Positions 21,503-27,352 of a stretch of 64,000 nt of DNA are shown here, piece by piece (within the stretch, counting starts at the first letter, position 1; the number at the start of each line of letters is the position of its first letter). Under the pieces are notes generated by a model that made no database searches, was not told the origin of the DNA, and saw only the letters and a program-made list of their open reading frames with translations. The DNA is from Marinobacter sp. (GTDB lineage Bacteria; Pseudomonadota; Gammaproteobacteria; Pseudomonadales; Oleiphilaceae). The stretch is taken from contig JASBRL010000007.1 of assembly GCA_030149475.1 (NCBI GenBank), positions 1 through 64,000 of the forward strand, in the 5' to 3' direction. The translations under genes and the position numbers were made by a program.

Positions 21503-22876
21503 TCAGACAGCCCTGACCCGAAACTTGCGCCCCTTGATACGACCTTGCTCCAGGCGTTTCAGAGCCACCGGTGCCACCTCTGCCTGAACGGCGACAAAAC
21601 ACTGGAATTCGAACAGATCGATTTTGCCCACCCGCTTGCCATCAATGCCCGCATCACCGGTTAACGCGCCCAGCACATCGCCCGGGCGCACCTTGTCCTT
21701 GCGACCACCGGCAATACAGAGTGTTCGCATGGCGGGCACCATCGGGCGATTGCCCGTAGCCAGGAGCGCCTCGCTATCCCCCCAGTGAATGGCTGTGCCG
21801 CGCTGATGCTCCAGCTTTGACACCCGGTGACCCTGAGCCGGCGTACAGAAGGTGACAGCCCGGCCGGTTTCGCCCGCCCGGCCTGTCCGCCCCACCCGAT
21901 GGGTATGGACTTCAGAATCCCGCGCGGGCTCAATGTTAACGACCAACGGCAATGACTTGATGTCCAGCCCACGGGCGGCGACATCGGTGGCAACCAATAC
22001 CGTACAACTCCGATTTCCAAAGCGGACCAACACCGCATCGCGGTCCTTCTGGTCCAGGTCGCCGTGCAGAGCCAGGGCGTGGAAGCCACGGTCGTTCAGC
22101 GCACCTGCCAGATCGTCACACTGCTGTCTGGTCGTGCAGAAAGCAATGCACGACCCCGGTTGCTCACGAGACAATAGTGCCGTCAGGGCATCAATTTGCT
22201 GGTCCGGCTGGATCTCATAAAACTGCTCGTCAATATCCGGTGCCGGTTCGTTATCCACCACCCGGACATCCACCGGATCAGACTGATAGGACTCGCTCAG
22301 CAGACGGATCGCTGAAGGCCAGGTCGCCGAAAAAAGCAGCGTCTGACGTCGCTGGGGACACCGCCCCAGAATATCGTCCATGCCCTCCCGGAAACCCATG
22401 TCGAGCATCCGGTCTGCCTCATCCAACACCACCGTATTGAGCTTCTCCAGGGTGAGCGTACCTTTGCGCAGGTGGTCCTGAATCCGCCCGGGGGTGCCCA
22501 CCACAATATGGGCTCCGTGGCTCAACGATCCGATCTGGGGCCCCAGTGCAACGCCCCCGCACAGGGTCAGCACTTTGATATTCTCCCGGGCACGGGCGAG
22601 TTCCCGCAGGGCCTTGGCAACCTGGTCCGCCAGTTCCCGGGTCGGACAGAGCACCAGCGCCTGCACCGCAAACAGCCGGGCGTTCAGATGCTCAATCAGC
22701 CCAATTCCAAACGCCGCTGTTTTACCACTGCCGGTTTTAGCCATGGCGATGATGTCCCGGCCAGCCAATGCCGGGGGGATCGCGGCTTCCTGAACCGCGG
22801 TGGGCTCGGTGTATCCCAGACGTGCAAGATTGGATTGCATGGCATCGGACAGGCCAAGTTGACTGAATAGCGGCAT
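21503..22876 (-). CDS. dbpA: ATP-dependent RNA helicase DbpA (23S rRNA-specific DEAD-box)
   Basis: 457 aa. DEAD-box motifs are complete: Q motif (GYTEPTAVQEAAIP), AKTGSGKT, PTRELADQ, GTPGR, DEAD in VLDEADRMLD, SAT, and HRVGRTGRAGETGRA. The C-terminal ~75 residues (VRPGDVLGALTGDAGIDGKRVGKIDLF...) form the DbpA RNA-binding domain that recognises hairpin 92 of 23S rRNA. It acts in late 50S assembly. I start at the ATG at 22876 behind AGGA; a frame opening 3 codons earlier is less likely. Stands alone, divergent from the DUF2058 gene. Confidence 0.93.
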   Translation of the reverse strand: MPLFSQLGLSDAMQSNLARLGYTEPTAVQEAAIPPALAGRDIIAMAKTGSGKTAAFGIGLIEHLNARLFAVQALVLCPTRELADQVAKALRELARARENIKVLTLCGGVALGPQIGSLSHGAHIVVGTPGRIQDHLRKGTLTLEKLNTVVLDEADRMLDMGFREGMDDILGRCPQRRQTLLFSATWPSAIRLLSESYQSDPVDVRVVDNEPAPDIDEQFYEIQPDQQIDALTALLSREQPGSCIAFCTTRQQCDDLAGALNDRGFHALALHGDLDQKDRDAVLVRFGNRSCTVLVATDVAARGLDIKSLPLVVNIEPARDSEVHTHRVGRTGRAGETGRAVTFCTPAQGHRVSKLEHQRGTAIHWGDSEALLATGNRPMVPAMRTLCIAGGRKDKVRPGDVLGALTGDAGIDGKRVGKIDLFEFQCFVAVQAEVAPVALKRLEQGRIKGRKFRVRAV

Positions 22877-22983
22877 AAAAAACATCCTGATCGGTAGCGC
22901 GGGTAATCACCCATGGGTCTTTCAGGGCGTATACTACCCGATACCACAGACAGCGTCCGTCAAAACAGGAGGATCGGCAATTC

Positions 22984-23517
22984 ATGGCGTCACTTCAGGA
23001 CCAGTTATTGAAAGCGGGCCTGGCCGACGAAAAAGCGGCCAAGGCGATTCAGAAAGAAAAGCGCAAACAACGTAAACAGCAACCGAAGGGAGCCGCACCA
23101 GTCAATGAGGCAGAGGTGCGCGCCCGGCAAGCCCGCGCTGAAAAAGCTGAGCGGGATCGCCAACTGAATCAGCAACGGCATCAGGAAGCCGAGCGCAAGG
23201 CGGTTCAGGCCCAGATCCGTCAGTTGATTGAAAGCAACCGGGTGGCTCGTAGCGGGGACAGCCCCTATCAGTTCGTGCACGACAAGAAGATCAAGAAGCT
23301 GTTTGTTGATGAGACGATGGTGGATCAACTCTCCCGCGGCCGACTCGCTGTTGTCAGCCTCGGCGATCAGTACGAGGTGGTTCCGGAAGGCGTCGCACGC
23401 AAGATCATGGAGCGCGACCCGGCGGTCATAGTGGCCCTCCATGAGCGCAAGCAGGACGACGCGGCTACCGATGATCCGTATGCGGATTACCAGATTCCGG
23501 ATGATTTAATGTGGTAA
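22984..23517 (+). CDS. DUF2058 family protein (YaiL-like)
   Basis: 177 aa. The opening MASLQDQLLKAGLADEKAAKAIQKEKRKQRK is the DUF2058 signature, followed by a long charged coiled-coil region (~25-85) and a conserved C-terminal part (NRVARSGDSPYQFVHDKKIKKLFVDE). The family is described as a nucleoprotein/polysome-associated YaiL type, but its molecular role is not established. A GGAGGATCGG ribosome-binding region precedes the ATG. Its stop marks the edge of the accessory patch that follows. Confidence 0.9.
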   Translation: MASLQDQLLKAGLADEKAAKAIQKEKRKQRKQQPKGAAPVNEAEVRARQARAEKAERDRQLNQQRHQEAERKAVQAQIRQLIESNRVARSGDSPYQFVHDKKIKKLFVDETMVDQLSRGRLAVVSLGDQYEVVPEGVARKIMERDPAVIVALHERKQDDAATDDPYADYQIPDDLMW

Positions 23518-23524
23518 TGGTGGT

Positions 23525-23571
23525 GTGTGCTTCGCTCGAACCTCTTCCGGTTCAAATCCTGTCTCGCTCCG
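23525..23571 (-). repeat. Degenerate fragment of the tRNA-linked 179-bp repeat
   Basis: 47 bp closely resembling the stretch at about 24767-24813 and 24946-24992, with the shared blocks TGTGCTTCG, TCGAACCTCTTCCGG and TTCAAATCC. It is in the same orientation as the full copies but lacks the tRNA 3' end piece. Confidence 0.7.
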
Positions 23572-23580
23572 AAGTATGCG

Positions 23581-23630
23581 AACAAAAAACCCGCGCAAGG
23601 CCAAGCCGTTCACGTAAAGTGGATTCAGGC
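23581..23630 (+). repeat. Left arm of imperfect inverted repeat flanking vapBC
   Basis: The reverse complement of this stretch aligns with 24623-24672 at roughly 80% by eye, sharing ATCCACTTTA, GTGAACGGC, TTGGC/CTGGC and GGTTTTTTGTT. The two arms bracket a ~1-kb segment holding the toxin-antitoxin pair. No transposase is present. Confidence 0.7.
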
Positions 23631-23820
23631 AAGGGGGCCGTGCTACAAAGGTACCAATTCTGTGCAGCCATACAGTGTTGGTGCCTTTTCCCAATAGAAA
23701 GTTATCTTTCCAGATCTCCCGCTTGCCGGCCATGAACATCTCGGTATGGCCGAAACCGAGGCGCTTAAACCCGACAGGAAAACATGAGTCAGCGCTGGCT
23801 ATTTTTTTGCCTAATTGGTA

Positions 23821-23837
23821 CCTTACCTATAGTAAGG
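23821..23837. promoter_or_regulatory. vapB operator palindrome overlapping the -10
   Basis: CCTTAC-CTATA-GTAAGG is a perfect 6-bp inverted repeat. Its centre contains TATAGT (23828-23833), a good -10, with a T-rich -35 region (TTTTGC) about 17 bp upstream. This layout fits autorepression by the antitoxin dimer or the toxin-antitoxin complex, as in other VapB/AbrB-type modules. Confidence 0.6.
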
Positions 23838-23860
23838 ATTTCGATAAGAGGAAAGGTGAA

Positions 23861-24094
23861 ATGACTACAGCAACGATTACCAGTAAAGGACAAATTACGA
23901 TCCCGGCTAACGTCCGCACCGACATGAAGGTTGGCCCTGGAGATCGAGTGGAGTTTGTGAAAGTGGCGGAAGGTCACTGGGAAGTACTTGCCGCTGTTGA
24001 GGATGTTAGTCGGCTGAAGGGAATGATTACGCCTACCCGGATCGTCAGCATAGAGGAAATGGACTCAGCGATCCGGCAAAGGGCGGGTCTATGA
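23861..24094 (+). CDS. vapB: Antitoxin, AbrB/MazE-SpoVT type (VapB-like)
   Basis: 77 aa. The N-terminus TTATITSKGQITIPANVRTDMKVGPGDRVEF is a swapped-hairpin AbrB DNA-binding domain (~1-45). The C-terminal part (LKGMITPTRIVSIEEMDSAIRQRAG) is the usual toxin-binding tail. I chose the start at 23861 for the strong AGGAAAGG ribosome-binding site and the conserved family start; upstream in-frame ATGs lack support. Its stop overlaps the toxin ATG by 4 bp, giving tight translational coupling. Base composition is more A/T-rich than neighbouring genes, consistent with acquisition. Confidence 0.9.
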   Translation: MTTATITSKGQITIPANVRTDMKVGPGDRVEFVKVAEGHWEVLAAVEDVSRLKGMITPTRIVSIEEMDSAIRQRAGL

Positions 24095-24513
24095 TTGGGC
24101 TGGATACCAATGTTCTCGTGCGCTACCTAACCCAGGACGACCCAGGTCAAGCGGCTATTACTAACAGGCTAGTTGAGGAGCGGTTGACCTCGCGCAATCC
24201 AGGCTTCGTTACATCGATTGTGCTGGTTGAGGTTATCTGGGTTTTGGAGACGTGCTACCAGCAACCGAAAAATGCCATTCAAAATGTTGTCAACGCACTA
24301 TTGACCACCAAACAGTTGATGATCGACGAAGCCGATTTGGTGTATCTGGCGCTCAAGCGGTTCTCAACCGGGAACGCCGATTTTAGCGATGCACTCATAA
24401 CTGTTATTTGCGAAAGCCGTGGTTGCACCTCGACAGTGAGCTTTGACAAAAAAGCAGGCTCAGTAGGGATGATTGATATAAATGATGCAGGCAAGAGCGG
24501 TGGCAAATCCTGA
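24091..24513 (+). CDS. vapC: PIN-domain toxin ribonuclease (VapC-like)
   Basis: 140 aa PIN fold with the expected acidic residues: D5 in GLDTNVLVRYL, E47 in LVEVIWVLE, D100 in ADFSDALI and D119 in TVSFDKKA. VapC toxins cleave specific RNAs (tRNA or rRNA); the target here is unknown. It overlaps the antitoxin by an ATGA. Two terminator-like hairpins follow, so the pair forms a closed bicistronic unit. Intact catalytic residues argue for an active module. Confidence 0.9.
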   Translation: MIGLDTNVLVRYLTQDDPGQAAITNRLVEERLTSRNPGFVTSIVLVEVIWVLETCYQQPKNAIQNVVNALLTTKQLMIDEADLVYLALKRFSTGNADFSDALITVICESRGCTSTVSFDKKAGSVGMIDINDAGKSGGKS

Positions 24514-24534
24514 TCCAGCTAATGGCATTACCAT

Positions 24535-24556
24535 GCAGGGGTTTTTCCTGCTTTTT
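24535..24556 (+). terminator. Terminator after vapC
   Basis: GCAGG pairs with CCTGC around a short loop and is followed directly by TTTTT. It is 21 bp after the vapC stop. Confidence 0.55.
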
Positions 24557-24571
24557 GTGATCAGATGTCGA

Positions 24572-24602
24572 AAAGGGCCGCTGGGAAATCCAGCGGCCCT
24601 TT
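24572..24602. terminator. Strong bidirectional terminator
   Basis: A 13-bp perfect stem (AAAGGGCCGCTGG with CCAGCGGCCCTTT) around a 5-nt loop, with A-rich 5' and T-rich 3' ends, so it can work from both strands. It would stop vapBC from the left and, from the right, minus-strand transcripts reading out of the tRNA-Arg repeat region. Confidence 0.85.
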
Positions 24603-24622
24603 CTACTAACCGACTGGGCCAA

Positions 24623-24672
24623 GCCAGATCCACTTTAAGTGAACGGCCTGGCACAAGGCGAGGTTTTTTGTT
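24623..24672 (+). repeat. Right arm of imperfect inverted repeat flanking vapBC
   Basis: Inverted counterpart of 23581-23630. It contains the small palindrome CACTTTAAGTG and ends in a T-run. It lies directly beside the first 179-bp tRNA-linked repeat, just as the left arm lies beside the degenerate fragment. Confidence 0.7.
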
Positions 24673-24678
24673 TGATAG

Positions 24679-24857
24679 GGCGCGGCTGGGAGGATTATTC
24701 GGGCTTCGCCCTCACCCCTCCGGGGCCGTCGTCATGACATTCCGACGTTCCTCAGCACACGTGGCGTGCTTCGGTCGAACCTCTTCCGGTTCAAATCCCG
24801 TCTGACACCAGCGTAAGTCAGTATCAACGGGTTTGCCAAAGCAGGTTCTTCAATAAT
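24679..24857 (-). repeat. 179-bp tRNA-linked repeat, copy A
   Basis: Tandem unit of exactly 179 bp (copy starts 24679, 24858, and the tRNA end at 25037). Read on the minus strand, each unit ends with about 18-21 nt identical to the 3' end of the neighbouring tRNA-Arg, including the encoded CCA. Copies A and B differ at only a few positions by eye. Confidence 0.9.
24692..24814 (-). ncRNA. Candidate rtT-like RNA, copy A
   Basis: The non-tRNA part of the repeat reads, on the minus strand, from GCTGGTGTCAGACGG to GAATAATCC and is rich in short pairing arms (GGCCCC/GGGG, GGGCGAAGCCC). Its position behind a tRNA in tRNA-end-bearing repeats is the arrangement of rtT RNA in the E. coli tyrT operon. 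Transcription and processing are inferred. Confidence 0.5.
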
Positions 24858-25036
24858 GGCGCGGCTGGGAGGATTATTCGGGCTTCGCCCTCACCCCTCC
24901 GGGGCCGTCGTCATTACATTCCGACGTTCCTCAGCACACGTGGTGTGCTTCGGTCGAACCTCTTTCGGTTCAAATCCCGTCTGACACCAGCGTAAGTCAG
25001 TATCAACGGGTTTGCCAAAGCAGGTTCTTGAATAAT
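24858..25036 (-). repeat. 179-bp tRNA-linked repeat, copy B
   Basis: Second unit, directly next to tRNA-Arg, with the same period and the same tRNA 3'-end piece as copy A. A single transcript from the tRNA operon reading leftwards would pass tRNA-Ser, tRNA-Arg, copy B and copy A before meeting the terminator at 24572-24602. Confidence 0.9.
24871..24993 (-). ncRNA. Candidate rtT-like RNA, copy B
   Basis: Equivalent of the copy A candidate, offset by exactly 179 bp. Processing at the pseudo-tRNA 3' ends could release an RNA of about 150-180 nt. Not verified; a covariance search for the RtT family would decide. Confidence 0.5.
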
Positions 25037-25112
25037 GGCGCGGCTGGGAGGATTCGAACCTCCGACCGCTCGGTTCGTAGCCGAGTACTCTATCCAGCTG
25101 AGCTACAGCCGC
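25036..25112 (-). tRNA. tRNA-Arg (anticodon ACG)
   Basis: 77 nt on the minus strand. Acceptor arm GCGGCTG/CAGCCGC, anticodon stem CTCGG/CCGAG with loop CTACGAA (anticodon ACG, read as ICG), T arm GGAGG-TTCGAAT-CCTCC, discriminator G and encoded CCA. It pairs with tRNA-Ser 59 bp upstream and with csrA further upstream, a gammaproteobacterial order (argV/serV near csrA in E. coli). Confidence 0.97.
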
Positions 25113-25169
25113 GCATCAGATCAAGTGGCTGGTCGCTACGCCAACCGGTCCATTTTCCAGTGTTGGAAA

Positions 25170-25262
<93 letters not shown>

Positions 25263-25277
25263 GTGACAACGGCGCGT

Positions 25278-25283
25278 ATACTA
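25278..25283 (-). promoter_or_regulatory. Candidate -10 of the tRNA-Ser/tRNA-Arg operon
   Basis: The minus strand reads TAGTAT followed by a GC-rich discriminator (ACGCGCCG), typical of stringently controlled stable-RNA promoters, about 15 bp before the tRNA. The -35 is not clear. Confidence 0.45.
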
Positions 25284-25480
25284 CCATAAATTTTCTGTTT
25301 TCATAGGGTTGACCCGGCTTTTTCTTTCCACCGAAGGGAATCGCTGACAGTAACAATCAGTCGGCATGGAGACCATATTGTCTGAACAGGCCTCCCGCCC
25401 ACGAAAGCGGCGGCATATTCGGGTTGTACTCAGCCGGAAAAACGGACGGAAACTCTGCTGGATGGACCTGTCATGGCAGT

Positions 25481-25513
25481 AAAAAGCCGCCTGGATTGAA
25501 CCTCAAGCGGCTT
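25481..25513 (-). terminator. Rho-independent terminator of csrA
   Basis: On the minus strand AAGCCGC pairs with GCGGCTT, with an inner TTGA/TCAA pairing, followed by TTTTA. It lies 9-41 bp after the csrA stop and separates csrA from the tRNA operon. Confidence 0.75.
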
Positions 25514-25521
25514 CGGTTTGC

Positions 25522-25722
25522 TTAGCTGTTGCCGGGATCTGGCCCTTCAGAGTCGGATTTCTCACTCTGAATGCGCTGATAGATTTCTTCCCGGTGAACG
25601 GCGACTTCCTTCGGTGCATTGACACCGATCCGTACCTGGTTCCCTTTCACCCCCAACACGGTCACGGTGACTTCATCACCAACCATAAGGGTTTCGCCAA
25701 CACGGCGTGTCAAAATCAACAT
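25522..25722 (-). CDS. csrA: Carbon storage regulator / translational regulator CsrA (RsmA)
   Basis: 66 aa, the usual size. [48 protein letters not shown] is the canonical dimeric beta-barrel sequence, with RNA-contact residues L4 and R44 present. CsrA binds GGA motifs in mRNA leaders. The csrA leader itself carries several GGA motifs (CGGAAC, TGGACA, GGGAGT) near the ribosome-binding site, so autoregulation is plausible. It lies between lysC and the tRNA operon. Confidence 0.98.
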   Translation of the reverse strand: MLILTRRVGETLMVGDEVTVTVLGVKGNQVRIGVNAPKEVAVHREEIYQRIQSEKSDSEGPDPGNS

Positions 25723-25779
25723 GTCTTTACTCCCTTTGTCCAGAGCTACCTGTTCCGACTTAAGTTATTACGCATTTCA

Positions 25780-25785
25780 TTTATA
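25780..25785 (-). promoter_or_regulatory. Candidate csrA -10
   Basis: The minus strand reads TATAAA within an A/T-rich stretch about 58 bp upstream of csrA. The -35 is weak. The leader that follows carries the GGA motifs mentioned under csrA. Confidence 0.35.
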
Positions 25786-25873
25786 ATGGGACCACGCACC
25801 CGTGCATAGACGGACATTCCCCTATGCCAGGACAAGCGCCAGCCAAACGGTGAATGTATCCCTTTTTCAAGCA

Positions 25874-25914
25874 AAGCCTGGACGGAACGACCTGTTGTCC
25901 GTCGTATCAGGCTT
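25874..25914 (-). terminator. Two-tier hairpin over the lysC stop codon
   Basis: AAGCCTG and GACGGA on one side pair with TCCGTC and CAGGCTT on the other, spanning the lysC stop. No U-tract follows directly, so it may be an imperfect terminator limiting read-through into csrA. Confidence 0.4.
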
Positions 25915-27139
25915 CTCCCCCGGGCCTGTGCAGGTCAAAAGCGCTATGAAGCGCCCTGACTGCCAGCTCAAGATACTTCTCGTTGATCACCACAGAAATT
26001 TTTATTTCGGAGGTGGAGATCATCTGAATATTGATCCCTTCGTTGGACAGTGCTTCAAACATCTGGGTGGCCACGCCGGCGTGGGAACGCATGCCGACCC
26101 CGACGATACTGACCTTGGCGATCTTGGTGTCGCCATTGACTTCCCGGGCTCCCAGATCACGACCGACCTGCTCAAGCACTTCCTGAGCACGGCGGAAATC
26201 GTTCCGGTGGACGGTAAAGGTGAAGTCGGTACGATTGTCAGCACCCACGTTCTGGACAATCATGTCCACTTCGATATTCGCACTGCTGATCGGTTTCAGT
26301 ATGCGAAGCGCACTGCCGGGCGTATCAGGCACCCCTGAAATGGTCAGTTTGGCTTCGTCGCGATTGAACGCGATGCCGGAAACAACCGGTTGTTCCATGA
26401 CAGTGTTATCCTCAAGAGTAATCAGGGTGCCGTCCCCTTCCTGGAAGCTTGACAGGACTCTGAGCGGCACGTTGTACTTGCCAGCAAATTCGACAGCACG
26501 AATCTGGAGCACCTTGGAGCCCAGACTGGCCATCTCGATCATTTCTTCGAAGGTGATCCGGTCCAGCCGACGGGCGCTGTCCACAACGCGAGGATCGGTG
26601 GTGTATACCCCATCAACGTCCGTGTAAATCTGGCATTCGTCCGCCTTCAGCGCCGCTGCCAGGGCAACCGCCGTGGTGTCCGAGCCACCCCGGCCAAGGG
26701 TGGTGATATTACCCAGATCATCCACACCCTGAAAGCCTGCGACCACGACCACCCGGCCAGCGGACAGATCCTCTCGCATGCGCTGCTCGTCAATCTGCCG
26801 GATGCGGGCCTTGGTGTGCGACCTGTCCGTCAGGATACGCACCTGCGAGCCGGTGTAGGAACGGGCATCGCAACCACGTTTCTGCAGAGCCATCGACAAC
26901 AATGCGATCGTGACCTGTTCACCAGTGGAGATCAGTACGTCCATCTCCCGGGGCACGGGTTGTTCCATAATGGCGTCCGCCAGTGCGATCAGCCGGTTGG
27001 TTTCGCCACTCATGGCAGAAACCACAACCACAATATCGTGCCCCAGTGCGCGGAATCGGCACACCTTGTCGGCAACCGCTTCAATTCGCTCGGTGGTGCC
27101 CACCGATGTCCCGCCAAATTTCTGAACCAACAGCGCCAT
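25907..27139 (-). CDS. lysC: Aspartate kinase
   Basis: Phosphorylates aspartate, entry to Lys/Thr/Met/diaminopimelate synthesis. 410 aa: amino acid kinase domain (LLVQKFGGTSVG, ISTGEQVTIALL, GRGGSDTTAVALA) followed by two C-terminal ACT domains (~265-405) that bind feedback effectors. I chose the start at 27139 because GGGAAG precedes it and the family begins at the MALLVQKFGGTS motif. It sits between alaS and csrA. A leader of about 175 nt with two tight hairpins lies upstream. Confidence 0.97.
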   Translation of the reverse strand: MALLVQKFGGTSVGTTERIEAVADKVCRFRALGHDIVVVVSAMSGETNRLIALADAIMEQPVPREMDVLISTGEQVTIALLSMALQKRGCDARSYTGSQVRILTDRSHTKARIRQIDEQRMREDLSAGRVVVVAGFQGVDDLGNITTLGRGGSDTTAVALAAALKADECQIYTDVDGVYTTDPRVVDSARRLDRITFEEMIEMASLGSKVLQIRAVEFAGKYNVPLRVLSSFQEGDGTLITLEDNTVMEQPVVSGIAFNRDEAKLTISGVPDTPGSALRILKPISSANIEVDMIVQNVGADNRTDFTFTVHRNDFRRAQEVLEQVGRDLGAREVNGDTKIAKVSIVGVGMRSHAGVATQMFEALSNEGINIQMISTSEIKISVVINEKYLELAVRALHSAFDLHRPGGEA

Positions 27140-27161
27140 GTTCTTCCCAATTGTCATTCCG

Positions 27162-27206
27162 GGGCCCACATGGGCCCGACAGACTCGTGACTCCGGTTCA
27201 CCGGAG
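27162..27206 (-). promoter_or_regulatory. Two tandem hairpins in the lysC leader
   Basis: CTCCGG-4-nt loop-CCGGAG (27191-27206) and GGGCCC-4-nt loop-GGGCCC (27162-27177) lie 22-67 bp before the lysC start. The sequence does not show the lysine riboswitch core, so the role is unknown; it could be an attenuator or translation-control structure. Confidence 0.45.
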
Positions 27207-27318
27207 CGCTTCTATACCGACCTGAACCTGGCCGGCGGTCATACCCCCGCGCTACCCGCCGTCGCCTGCCACTCAGTTCACCTGAACAGGCTGCACGGAC
27301 GGGACGCGGAGGCCGGCG

Positions 27319-27324
27319 ATTATA
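27319..27324 (-). promoter_or_regulatory. Consensus -10 (TATAAT) upstream of lysC
   Basis: A perfect TATAAT on the minus strand 28 bp after the alaS stop. The -35 region (TGTTTT at 17 bp) is poor, so activity may need an activator. Confidence 0.4.
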
Positions 27325-27352
27325 AACCCGCTGCCGTCACCAAAACAGCGGC

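Larger units (their letters stand above)
23518..23860. other. Left flank of the vapBC cassette, no gene
   Basis: 343 bp without a supported gene. It contains a degenerate copy of the tRNA-linked repeat (23525-23571), the left arm of an inverted repeat (23581-23630), and the vapB promoter/operator (about 23806-23837). The DNA is more A/T-rich than the surrounding genes. Confidence 0.6.

Noticed and set aside
23581-24672. Insertion sequence with terminal inverted repeats
   Set aside because: The arms are imperfect, and the interior encodes only a toxin-antitoxin pair; no transposase or clear target duplication is seen.
24482-24805. Open frame through the terminator and repeat region
   Set aside because: It crosses two terminators, the inverted arm and the tRNA repeat, so it is not a gene.
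24679-25036. CRISPR-like repeat
   Set aside because: Only two units of 179 bp with a tRNA end in each. There are no short repeats with unique spacers and no cas genes.
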